Shown here piece after piece: positions 1-6,978 of a DNA stretch of 9,903 bases. The DNA lies in the NCBI GenBank assembly GCA_018376905.1, contig JAHAAK010000058.1, positions 1 through 9,903 of the forward strand, given 5' to 3'. A program made the translations under genes and the position numbers. The DNA comes from Collinsella sp. (lineage in GTDB: Bacteria; Actinomycetota; Coriobacteriia; Coriobacteriales; Coriobacteriaceae). How positions within the stretch are numbered: the first letter of the stretch is position 1; each line of letters opens with the position of its first letter. Under the pieces are notes generated by a model, which saw only the letters and a program-made list of their open reading frames with translations, had not been told where the DNA came from and ran no database searches.

Positions 1-32
1 GCAGCGTGCGCGGTCCCTCCCGACGGGAAACG

Positions 33-57
33 AAAAAGCCCGGTTTAAAACCGGGCT
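33..57 (-). terminator. Rho-independent terminator, minus strand
   Basis: A perfect 10-base inverted repeat, AGCCCGGTTT (37-46) and AAACCGGGCT (48-57), is separated by a single base. On the minus strand it is followed by a run of five T (37-33). On the plus strand there is no T run, so the terminator is oriented to stop minus-strand transcription. It ends the candidate RNA transcribed from about 177. Confidence 0.8.
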
Positions 58-177
58 CGAACAAACACGCCTATTGACAATGGCTTTCTCATATTAAAGG
101 GGTCGCCGCCGCTAAGGCGTTGACCCCTTAATCCAAGCAACGGCGCTGCCCAGCTTTCCAGAACTTGGGCTGCCGTC
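33..177 (-). ncRNA. Candidate small RNA or attenuated leader, about 145 nt
   Basis: The segment runs from a good minus-strand promoter to a Rho-independent terminator and contains no convincing gene. In transcript order it holds a hairpin at 175-141 (core GCCCA/TGGGC with flanking pairs across one A-A mismatch). Next is a hairpin at 129-97 (8-base arms AAGGGGTC/GACCCCTT around an inner CGCC/GGCG stem). An unpaired AU-rich linker follows, and then the terminator. A 15-codon frame beginning ATG AGA AAG (93-91 onward) ends with TAA inside the terminator, but it has no visible ribosome binding site. The segment could be a free-standing sRNA. It could also be a 5' leader ending in an attenuator for a minus-strand gene lying left of position 1. 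The stretch CUGGGC in the first hairpin can pair with GCCCGG of the terminator arm, which would allow a switch. I cannot assign it to a known RNA family. Collinsella-1 RNA and 6S RNA are families to test. Confidence 0.45.
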
Positions 178-183
178 GACACT

Positions 184-212
184 ATTCTACCCACGAATGA
201 CATTTTGAACAA
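184..212 (-). promoter_or_regulatory. Sigma-70-type promoter for the minus-strand RNA candidate
   Basis: Read on the minus strand, a TTGTTC box (207-212) is followed after exactly 17 bases by TAGAAT (184-189). Both are close to the TTGACA/TATAAT consensus, and this is the best-formed promoter I can see in the window. The expected start of transcription is about position 176-177, at the foot of the first hairpin of the candidate RNA. A perfect 11-base palindrome, CGGCAATGCCG (214-224), abuts the -35 box and could be an operator. The assignment rests on sequence alone. Confidence 0.55.
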
Positions 213-324
213 TCGGCAATGCCGCTCCAAAAGCCAGGCACAACTGGCACAACCTAGGCGGTCGCTGAATATGGCAAAGAAACTGTCCCTTTAACACATC
301 CAAAATATTGCCTTTACGTGTTGA

Positions 325-369
325 TGCACACGGTGTGCAATAATACTCGCACTGTGCAATAGCGCACAG
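325..369 (+). promoter_or_regulatory. Two palindromic operator-like sites upstream of the TetR gene
   Basis: The first site, 325-339, is the perfect palindrome TGCACACGGTGTGCA. The second, 352-369, is CTGTGCAATAGCGCACAG, with 6-base perfect arms around 6 bases. The nonamer TGTGCAATA occurs in both (334-342 and 353-361) as a direct repeat 19 bases apart, about two helical turns. The AATAAT at 339-344, preceded by TGC, could be an extended -10 element lying between and overlapping the sites; no convincing -35 box is visible. Paired palindromes this close to a TetR-family gene usually bind its own product, so autoregulation of the operon is the likely reading. Binding is inferred, while the symmetry is seen directly. 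Confidence 0.6.
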
Positions 370-390
370 GCTGAGTAACAAGGAGGACGC

Positions 391-1101
391 TTGTCCCAGC
401 TCGAGAAATGCGATCGCCGGTCCCTTCGCTCGCAGCGTGCCCTTCGCCAGGCACTTGCCAGCGAGCTTGCCGAAAGCGGCGACCTTTCGCGCATTAATGT
501 CGCGTCGCTCACCGAGCGCGCTGGCCTTACGCGCCGTACGTTCTATTCGCACTACCGCGATATCCCCGACTTTATCAATCAAATCGAGGATGGCTTGCTG
601 GCCGAGATCCGTGAGCGTATTGAGCTCATCACCGCAGCTCAGCTGCCCGATCTCTATCACAACATCGACGAGCTCGAACCGGCGCCCGGCTCAGTTGAGT
701 TGCTGCGCTATCTCGCGGCCAATCGCGATCTTATCGGTGCCCTGCTGGGTCCTGGCGGCGACCAAGCCTTCATTAAAAAGATCATCGATACCGCACGCGA
801 GGCCGTGGTGCCGCGTGCGCAGACAGGCATTTTGGGCCTGGCGCTGGGCACGTTCTTTGACTACTACGTCACCTATGTCGTGAGCGCCGAGGTCGGTATG
901 ATCCAACGTTGGTTTGAGCGCGACCTTTCCGAATCGCCCGAGACCATGGCACGCATCATGACGGTCATCGCCTTTGTACGCCCCGGCGACCTGTATGGCC
1001 AACCCATCGATATCAACGTGCCGGAATACGGCATGAAGCTATTGAATCTACAGCTCGAGGACGCGGTCGACGCCGCCGCAACCATCGAGTCCAACAACTA
1101 A
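391..1101 (+). CDS. TetR/AcrR-family transcriptional regulator
   Basis: This encodes a 236-residue DNA-binding repressor of the TetR family. The N-terminal helix-turn-helix spans about residues 12-60, with the family pattern of a first helix, then VASLTERAGLTRRTFYSHY, where the recognition helix carries the conserved TFYxHY/F signature. The C-terminal ligand and dimer domain (about 95-205) resembles the TetR C-terminal type that carries an NRDLIGALL-like segment. The start is TTG at 391: AGGAGG lies four bases upstream at 381-386, an in-frame TAA sits at 376-378, and no other start codon fits between them. A TTG start with tight spacing suggests modest translation, as is common for repressors. 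The gene lies 12 bases ahead of the large activase-dehydratase gene, so the two are probably co-transcribed. The paired palindromes at 325-369 are its probable operator. The inducer is unknown; an acyl-CoA or related metabolite would suit the neighbour, but that is a guess. Confidence 0.9.
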   Translation: MSQLEKCDRRSLRSQRALRQALASELAESGDLSRINVASLTERAGLTRRTFYSHYRDIPDFINQIEDGLLAEIRERIELITAAQLPDLYHNIDELEPAPGSVELLRYLAANRDLIGALLGPGGDQAFIKKIIDTAREAVVPRAQTGILGLALGTFFDYYVTYVVSAEVGMIQRWFERDLSESPETMARIMTVIAFVRPGDLYGQPIDINVPEYGMKLLNLQLEDAVDAAATIESNN

Positions 1102-1113
1102 GAGGAGAAACAG

Positions 1114-4100
1114 ATGAGCAAACTCGTCGAAGGCATTAAGGACCGTATGGTCGCCGCCGCGCGCGAGGCCGTGCCCGCCGTGGCAGACGCCGCGCAGAAG
1201 GCCGCGACCGCCGCTGCCGAGAAAGTTGCCGAGGCGGTTGCCGAGGCCAAGAATGCGGCGGGGGAGACGCTCGCCGCCGACGCAGCTGCAACCAACGCCG
1301 TCGAGCCTGTAGCCGCCACCGCCGCCCAGGCCCCCGAAGGCGCAATCTTCAACCCCGAGAACGCTCGTGGCAACCTACACTTGGGCATCGACGTGGGCTC
1401 CACCACCGTCAAGCTCGCCGTGCTCAACGATGATAACCAGATCGTCTACGCCAAGTACCAGCGCCACCACACCGACGTCCGCGCCTGCGCCCGCGACCTG
1501 TTCGAGGGCGCTGCGACCGTGCTGCCGACGGCCCAGATGACCTGCGCCATTACCGGCTCGGGCGGCCTACTGCTGTCCCAGTGGCTCGACCTGGAGTTTG
1601 TCCAGGAGGTCATCGCCAGTAAGCGTGCCGTCGAGACCCTCATCCCGGCAACCGACGTCGCCATCGAGCTGGGCGGCGAGGACGCCAAGATCATCTACTT
1701 CGACAACGGCATCGAGCAGCGCATGAACGGCACCTGCGCCGGCGGTACGGGCGCGTTCATCGATCAGATGGCAACCCTGCTGCACACCGACGCGAGCGGC
1801 CTCAACGAGCTCGCGGCCAATGCCACCACCATCTATCCCATTGCCAGCCGCTGCGGCGTCTTTGCCAAGACCGATGTCCAACCGCTGCTCAACGAGGGCG
1901 CCCGCCCCGAGGACGTGGCTGCCTCCATCTTCCAGGCCGTCGTGACCCAGACCATCTCGGGCCTGGCATGCGGTCGCCCCATCCGCGGCAACGTCGCCTT
2001 CCTGGGTGGCCCGCTGCAGTACCTCTCCGAGCTGCGCCACCGCTTCTACCTCACGCTCAACCTGGACGAGGAGCACCGTATCGTGCCCCAAAACGCTCAC
2101 CTGTTTGTGGCGAGCGGCGCCGCCATGGCGCACGAGTCCAACAAGCTCAGCACGTTCCCGCAGCTCATCGAGGCCATCGATGCCCTGGGTGACACACAGG
2201 GTGCCGAGGTCGAGCGTCTGGATCCGCTTTTTGCCACCGACGAGGATTTTGCTGAGTTCAAAACCCGCCACGACCAGGAAGTCGTCCCCAAGGGCAAACT
2301 CGACGGCTACACCGGTCGCGTCTTCATTGGCATCGATGCCGGCTCCACCACCATGAAGGCCGCGCTCGTGGGCGAGGACGGCCAGCTGTTGCACACCTGG
2401 TACGGCAACAACAACGGCGACATCTTGGGCACGGCCAAGGTCATCATGGCCGATTTCTACAATCACTCCCCCGCTGGCTGCACCATCGGCCACGTGACCA
2501 CCACGGGCTACGGCGAGGCGCTGCTCATCGAGGCCCTCAAGGCCGACTCCGGCGAGATCGAGACCGTCGCGCACCTGCGCGGCGCCAAGGCGTTCCTGCC
2601 CGGCGTGGAGTTCATCCTGGACATCGGCGGCCAGGACATGAAGTGCCTGCGCGTCAAGGACGGCGTCATCGAGCACATCATGCTCAACGAGGCCTGCTCG
2701 TCGGGCTGCGGCAGCTTTATCGAGAGCTTCGCCGTGTCTATGAACATGGACGTGCGCGCGTTCGCCAACGCTGCCATTCATGCCAAGGCCCCCGTCGACC
2801 TGGGCAGCCGCTGCACGGTCTTTATGAACTCGCGCGTTAAGCAGGCCCAAAAGGAAGGCGCCACGGTGGGCGACATCGCCGCCGGCCTGTCCTATTCCGT
2901 TATCAAGAATGCCCTGTTCAAGGTTATTAAGCTGCGCGACCCCAAGGAGATCGGCAGCCAGGTGATCGTCCAAGGCGGCACCTTTATGTCCGATGCCACG
3001 CTGCGTGCGTTTGAGCAGCTCACTGGCGTTCACGCCGTGCGTCCCGACATCGCCGGCTGCATGGGCGCCTATGGTGCGGCCTTGCTCGCCCGCGATCGCG
3101 CCGGCGCCGACGGCACCTCGACCATCCTTTCGGCCGAGGACATCGCGCACCTTACCGTGACGCAAAAACACGTCCGCTGCGGCCGTTGCTCCAACAACTG
3201 CCAGCTTGCCGTCAACGACTTTGGCGGCGGCAGGCGCTTCATTACCGGCAACCGTTGCGAGAAGGGCGCCGGCCACAAAAAGCAGAAGACCGAGGCTCCC
3301 AACCTCTTCAAAAAGAAAAACGAGCTGCTCTTTGACCGCGAGGTCCTGAGTCCCGACGAGGCCCCGCGCGGCACCGTGGGTATCCCGCGCGCACTCAACA
3401 TGTACGAGAACTACCCCTTCTGGCACGCGTTCTTTACGCGCCTGGGCTTTAGCGTGCAGCTGTCCGACCAGTCGAGCAAGAAGACCTACCAGGCGGGCAT
3501 CGAGTCCATGCCGTCCGAGAGCGTGTGCTATCCGGCCAAGATGAGCCACGGCCACGTGATGAACCTTATCGACCGCGATGTCGACTTCATCTGGATGCCG
3601 TGCGTGCGCTGGGAACGCAAAGAGGACCCGACCGCCGGCAACTGCTACAACTGCCCCATCGTTATGAGCTACCCCACGGCGCTGGCGCTCAACATCGACG
3701 AGATCCGCGAGCAGAACATCGAGTTCCTGTACCCGTTTGTGCCCTATCACGACAAGACCGAGCTCAAGCGCCGTCTGTACCAGGTGCTCGCCGTCGACCG
3801 CGTGGCCGATGCCGAGGCTGGGCGCGGTCGCGTGCGTGGACCCAAGATCACGCGCTCCGAGGTTGATGCCGCCGTCAACGCTGCTTTTGAGGCCGATGCG
3901 CGCTTCCACGAGGATATCCAGACCATGGGCGAGGAGGCCCTTAAGTGGGTCGAGGACCACGGCGGTCACGGCATCGTGCTCGCTGGTCGTCCCTACCATA
4001 ACGACCCCGAGATCAACCATGCCCTGCCCGAGCTTATCTCGAGCTTTGGCTTTGCGGTCTTTACCGAGGATTCGCTTGCGCACCTTGTGAAGCCCGAGCG

Positions 4101-5904
4101 CCCCATCCGCGTGGTCGACCAGTGGATGTACCACAGCCGCCTGTACGCCGTCGCCCGTTTTGTGACGATGCGCAACGACCTGGACCTGATCCAGCTTAAC
4201 TCTTTCGGCTGCGGTCTGGATGCCCTGACCACCGATCAGGTGCAGGAGATTCTGGAAGCCAGCGGCAAGATCTACACCGTGCTCAAGATCGACGAGGTGT
4301 CCAACCTAGGTGCCGCGCGCATCCGCATCCGCTCGCTCATGGCGGCGCTTAAGGACCAGGAGGCCGAGCGCTTGGCCGAGGCCACGGCCGCGGGCGAGGC
4401 CTACGAGCAGGGCGATGCCGCGCCGGTGGCTCCCTCCACGGATGCCCCCGCATTCGCGAGCCGCAAGTACACGTTTGAGGCACAGCGTGAGAGCGCTTCG
4501 ACCGCGTGGCCCAAGGTGCCCTTTACCGAGCAGATGCGTGACGAGGGCTATACCATCCTGTGCCCGCAGATGGCACCGATCCACTTTGACCTGGTCAAAG
4601 AGGTGTTCCGCGGTGCTGGCTATAACTTGGAGCTGCTGCCCTCGACCGATCACGACGCCGTCGAGGCCGGCCTGCGCTACGTGAACAACGACATTTGCTA
4701 CCCGTCGATTCTGGTGACGGGCCAGATTATGGAGGCCATCGAGAGCGGTCGATACGACCTGTCCAAGACGGCCGTGGTTATCAGCCAGACCGGCGGTGGC
4801 TGCCGTGCCACCAACTACATCGCGCTCATCCGCAAGGCCCTGCGCGAGAGCGGCCACCCCGAGATTCCGGTGATCTCGCTTTCGGCCGTGGCGCTCGGCG
4901 AGGACAACCCCGGCTTTAAGATTACGCCGGCGCTGCTTAAGCAGGCAGTCTATGCGGTGCTCTTTGGCGACGTGATGATGCAGATGCTCTACCGCTGCCG
5001 CCCGTACGAGGCAACGCCCGGTGCCGCCAACGCGCTCTACGAGGAGTACATGGCGCGCGCCCGCAAGCTGGCGCCTAAGTTCAATCGCCACAACTACACC
5101 AAGCTGTGCCGCGAGGCCATCCGCGCGTTCGACACCATGCCGCTTGTGGGCGAGGGCACCAAGCCACGCGTGGGCGTAGTCGGCGAGATCCTGGTCAAGT
5201 TCCACCCTACGGCCAACAACCACGTGGTCGATGTCATTGAGCGCGAGGGCTGCGAGGCTGTGGTGCCGGGACTGCTTGACTTCTTCCTGTACTCCATGAG
5301 CAACGCCGAGCTGCAGAAGGACGAGCTGGGGAGCTCTGCCACGGCGCGCGCTGGCATGCAGGCGCTCATCAAGCTCGTGGACTGGATGCGTACGCCGGTG
5401 GAGGAGATGCTCGAAAAGTCCCGCCGCTTTGAGGCGCCCGAGCGCATCGGCACCATGGCGGACAAAGCCCGCACGGTGCTTTCGGTGTGCAACAACATGG
5501 GCGAGGGGTGGCTGCTCACGGCCGAGATGCTCGATCTGATTGACCACGGTGCGCCCAACATCATCTGCACGCAGCCCTTCGCGTGCCTGCCCAACCACGT
5601 GGTGGGTAAGGCCGTGATCAAGGAACTGCGCCGTCAGCACCCCGAGAGCAACATCGTCGCTGTGGACTACGACCCCGGCGCTTCCGAGGTCAACCAGCTC
5701 AACCGTATTAAGCTTATGATCAGCGTGGCAAAGGAGAACATGCGCGCTGGCAAGGGCTTTAAGCTCGAGAAGGTGGCGCCGCTCGCGATGGACGAGGTCA
5801 CCGGCCAGATGCGTGCCCACGACGGCTGCGTGAGCTGCGGACCGGCCAGTGAGGAGGCCGTTGCATCGGTCGCCAAGCGTCTGGGGCGCGGTATTAAGAA
5901 GTAG
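1114..5904 (+). CDS. Giant 2-hydroxyacyl-CoA dehydratase activase / dehydratase-like fusion protein
   Basis: The protein has 1596 residues and belongs to the fused acyl-CoA dehydratase activase-related family. Residues 1-85 are an Ala-rich helical extension. A first BadF/BadG/BcrA/BcrD-type ATPase domain (about 89-345) begins with the phosphate loop GIDVGSTT (91-98) and has cysteines C208 (GTCAGGTG) and C247 (SRCGVF). A second such domain (about 404-670) begins with GIDAGSTT (406-413) and has C528 and C567 (SRCTVF). In both, the cysteines are 39 residues apart, the spacing in the dimer-bridging [4Fe-4S] activator HgdC. A cysteine cluster (C689, C692, C696, C715) precedes a DUF2229-like region (about 755-980) with C805, C830, C844 and C847. 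The C-terminal half resembles dehydratase subunits, with cysteines at 1033, 1150, 1195, 1230, 1485, 1491, 1572 and 1575. By family knowledge, the ATPase part would drive ATP-dependent low-potential electron transfer to an Fe-S cluster in the C-terminal part; the substrate is unknown. It is presumably cytosolic and oxygen-sensitive. The start at ATG 1114 is supported by GAGGAG at 1102-1107. It is co-transcribed with the TetR gene and closed by the terminator at 5933. Confidence 0.9.
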   Translation: MSKLVEGIKDRMVAAAREAVPAVADAAQKAATAAAEKVAEAVAEAKNAAGETLAADAAATNAVEPVAATAAQAPEGAIFNPENARGNLHLGIDVGSTTVKLAVLNDDNQIVYAKYQRHHTDVRACARDLFEGAATVLPTAQMTCAITGSGGLLLSQWLDLEFVQEVIASKRAVETLIPATDVAIELGGEDAKIIYFDNGIEQRMNGTCAGGTGAFIDQMATLLHTDASGLNELAANATTIYPIASRCGVFAKTDVQPLLNEGARPEDVAASIFQAVVTQTISGLACGRPIRGNVAFLGGPLQYLSELRHRFYLTLNLDEEHRIVPQNAHLFVASGAAMAHESNKLSTFPQLIEAIDALGDTQGAEVERLDPLFATDEDFAEFKTRHDQEVVPKGKLDGYTGRVFIGIDAGSTTMKAALVGEDGQLLHTWYGNNNGDILGTAKVIMADFYNHSPAGCTIGHVTTTGYGEALLIEALKADSGEIETVAHLRGAKAFLPGVEFILDIGGQDMKCLRVKDGVIEHIMLNEACSSGCGSFIESFAVSMNMDVRAFANAAIHAKAPVDLGSRCTVFMNSRVKQAQKEGATVGDIAAGLSYSVIKNALFKVIKLRDPKEIGSQVIVQGGTFMSDATLRAFEQLTGVHAVRPDIAGCMGAYGAALLARDRAGADGTSTILSAEDIAHLTVTQKHVRCGRCSNNCQLAVNDFGGGRRFITGNRCEKGAGHKKQKTEAPNLFKKKNELLFDREVLSPDEAPRGTVGIPRALNMYENYPFWHAFFTRLGFSVQLSDQSSKKTYQAGIESMPSESVCYPAKMSHGHVMNLIDRDVDFIWMPCVRWERKEDPTAGNCYNCPIVMSYPTALALNIDEIREQNIEFLYPFVPYHDKTELKRRLYQVLAVDRVADAEAGRGRVRGPKITRSEVDAAVNAAFEADARFHEDIQTMGEEALKWVEDHGGHGIVLAGRPYHNDPEINHALPELISSFGFAVFTEDSLAHLVKPERPIRVVDQWMYHSRLYAVARFVTMRNDLDLIQLNSFGCGLDALTTDQVQEILEASGKIYTVLKIDEVSNLGAARIRIRSLMAALKDQEAERLAEATAAGEAYEQGDAAPVAPSTDAPAFASRKYTFEAQRESASTAWPKVPFTEQMRDEGYTILCPQMAPIHFDLVKEVFRGAGYNLELLPSTDHDAVEAGLRYVNNDICYPSILVTGQIMEAIESGRYDLSKTAVVISQTGGGCRATNYIALIRKALRESGHPEIPVISLSAVALGEDNPGFKITPALLKQAVYAVLFGDVMMQMLYRCRPYEATPGAANALYEEYMARARKLAPKFNRHNYTKLCREAIRAFDTMPLVGEGTKPRVGVVGEILVKFHPTANNHVVDVIEREGCEAVVPGLLDFFLYSMSNAELQKDELGSSATARAGMQALIKLVDWMRTPVEEMLEKSRRFEAPERIGTMADKARTVLSVCNNMGEGWLLTAEMLDLIDHGAPNIICTQPFACLPNHVVGKAVIKELRRQHPESNIVAVDYDPGASEVNQLNRIKLMISVAKENMRAGKGFKLEKVAPLAMDEVTGQMRAHDGCVSCGPASEEAVASVAKRLGRGIKK

Positions 5905-5932
5905 TTGGCCTACTTCGAGCCGGATATAAGAC

Positions 5933-5969
5933 AAACGGGTGGTAGTCGTACCGGCTACCACCTGTTTTT
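5933..5969 (+). terminator. Rho-independent terminator of the tetR-activase operon
   Basis: A 13-base stem, AAACGGGTGGTAG (5933-5945) with CTACCACCTGTTT (5955-5967), has one G-U pair, a 9-base loop, and a run of five T at 5965-5969. It lies 28 bases after the stop codon of the large gene, the expected place for the end of the operon. Confidence 0.9.
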
Positions 5970-5989
5970 GCTGGACATATGTTGCGCAA

Positions 5990-6210
5990 ATGATCTCGCT
6001 GCAGCCTTCCGTGGGCTCGCCCGATTTTTGGGCCGGTTCGGGCTTTGAGGACAAGCTGCTGCAAGCCCAGGGCGATTTTTCGCTCAACGCGGGACAGCAC
6101 AGTGTGACCTATCTGCCAAACGACGAGACGATCGCTACGGTCTACCCATCGCCACCTACGAGATGGAAGCCGAAAAGTACATCTACCGCGTGTACAAGTA
6201 CGAGCTGTAG
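5990..6210 (+). pseudogene. Frameshifted, 5'-truncated remnant of an unidentified gene
   Basis: Two adjacent frames join into one plausible protein tail. From 5990 the frame reads protein-like through FWAGSGFEDKLLQAQGDF and HSVTYLPND to about position 6124. The sense then continues in the frame one base back, DDRYGLPIATYEMEAEKY and then IYRVYKYEL, and stops at TAG 6208-6210. The change fits loss of one base between about 6119 and 6132. After the shift, the original frame degenerates into Ser/Thr/Pro-rich nonsense. There is no ribosome binding site before the ATG at 5990, and the remnant begins directly after the operon terminator, so the 5' part of the gene is missing. The parent protein family is not recognisable to me. 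A sequencing error could explain the frameshift but not the missing front end. Confidence 0.55.
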
Positions 6211-6401
6211 CGTTGCGCTTAGGTTTGACCAATGGAGTATGAAAACACGCCGTTCGCCGATGCCCCCCTCCGCGAGTGGCAGCCATATGGTTTGATGTCA
6301 GAAACATATAGTTGTCGCCAGCCTGCTGGCGACGTTCCCCCTGATATCGGAGGTTCCAGGTATGTTTCACGCTCCGTTAAACAACTATCGGTTGGGCTAA
6401 C
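6211..6401. other. Intergenic spacer with nested inverted repeats
   Basis: This stretch shows no convincing gene. It contains a perfect stem-loop, GTCGCCAG (6314-6321) and CTGGCGAC (6326-6333), around the loop CCTG, without a T run. That hairpin is enclosed by a second inverted repeat, GAAACATA (6301-6308) and TATGTTTC (6361-6368). The nested arrangement could be a regulatory site or upstream-leader structure for the gene at 6402, or a relic of a small palindromic element. No clear promoter boxes are visible. Confidence 0.4.
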
Positions 6402-6851
6402 ATGGGTCGCCGTGCTATTTCGATAACCCTTGCAGTGGTCTGCCTGGCTGTGCTCCTGGGCGCTACAGGGCTGTTTGCTATAAGTCGAGAAACGTCCTAT
6501 ATGCAGGAATGCGCTTCCGAAGGGTTTGCCATTGATGGTTACTATCGGGATGACAGAACGAGTCGGGAAACCCTGGCCTTTCTTGAGGAGGATGGCTGTC
6601 GATGGCAACTGGTCAACAAAGACGGAAGCAGCGTTGACGGGCAGTTTAAGCGTACGGATGACCCCAACATCCTGATATTAAAGAAGGAAAACGGCGAAAA
6701 ATTCGGCACGGTTCACGTTGCGTATATATCGCGCCGACGCAATCAGGGGCAGATTTACCTAATTAGAGATACTAAGGTGACCCGATTTTATTTTGTGAGC
6801 ACCGATCCGGCGTTTACGGTGGAGTCTGGCGATGTCGATGCGGACGTCTGA
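6402..6851 (+). CDS. Small membrane-anchored protein of unknown function
   Basis: The 149-residue product begins with two arginines and a single hydrophobic segment (about residues 5-27, ITLAVVCLAVLLGATGLFAI). It is probably anchored in the membrane with the rest outside the cell. C14 lies within the hydrophobic segment and is not followed by a lipobox-like context, so a lipoprotein is unlikely. The outer part (about 35-140) alternates hydrophobic and polar residues with many Gly/Asp turns, suggesting a small beta-sheet or barrel domain. C37 and C66 could form a disulfide. The C-terminus is acidic. The ribosome binding site before ATG 6402 is weak (GGTTGGG a few bases upstream). Codon use (ATA, AGA, CGA, TTA and similar) differs clearly from the flanking GC-rich genes, hinting at transfer. 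I do not recognise the family. A terminator follows at 6872. Confidence 0.7.
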   Translation: MGRRAISITLAVVCLAVLLGATGLFAISRETSYMQECASEGFAIDGYYRDDRTSRETLAFLEEDGCRWQLVNKDGSSVDGQFKRTDDPNILILKKENGEKFGTVHVAYISRRRNQGQIYLIRDTKVTRFYFVSTDPAFTVESGDVDADV

Positions 6852-6871
6852 TTCACGGCAATAAAACAGCG

Positions 6872-6906
6872 AGCGGGGCTCGGGTGTGAACTACGTCCCG
6901 CTTTTT
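6872..6906 (+). terminator. Terminator between convergent genes
   Basis: The stem AGCGGG (6872-6877) with CCCGCT (6897-6902) has a 19-base loop, and the T run at 6902-6906 serves the plus-strand gene ending at 6851. Read on the minus strand, the same stem is followed a few bases later by TTTTATT, so it may also stop transcription from the DUF389 gene ending at 6979. The large loop makes it weaker than the terminator at 5933. Confidence 0.6.
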
Positions 6907-6978
6907 GCTTGTGCCTGCGTCGCGTCTGAGCCTCGCCGCGACTTGCGCCTGTGCGCGGGAGCCATCCCATGCTCCGCA

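Noticed and set aside
45..230. 61-codon minus-strand frame over the RNA candidate
   Set aside because: Its start lies upstream of the predicted transcript start, it has no ribosome binding site, and the region is better explained by hairpins and a terminator.
1567..4134. Open frame of 855 codons on the minus strand
   Set aside because: It lies entirely antisense to the activase gene. Its composition (Ala, Gly, Val, His, Asp) is what the complement of G/C-biased codons gives, and no domain is recognisable.
4306..6087. Open frame of 593 codons on the minus strand
   Set aside because: It is antisense to the activase gene and runs through that gene's terminator. There is no ribosome binding site or recognisable domain, so it is a shadow of codon bias.
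6232..6426. 64-codon plus-strand frame before the small membrane gene
   Set aside because: It crosses the nested inverted repeats, overlaps the start of the next gene out of frame, and has only a weak ribosome binding site.
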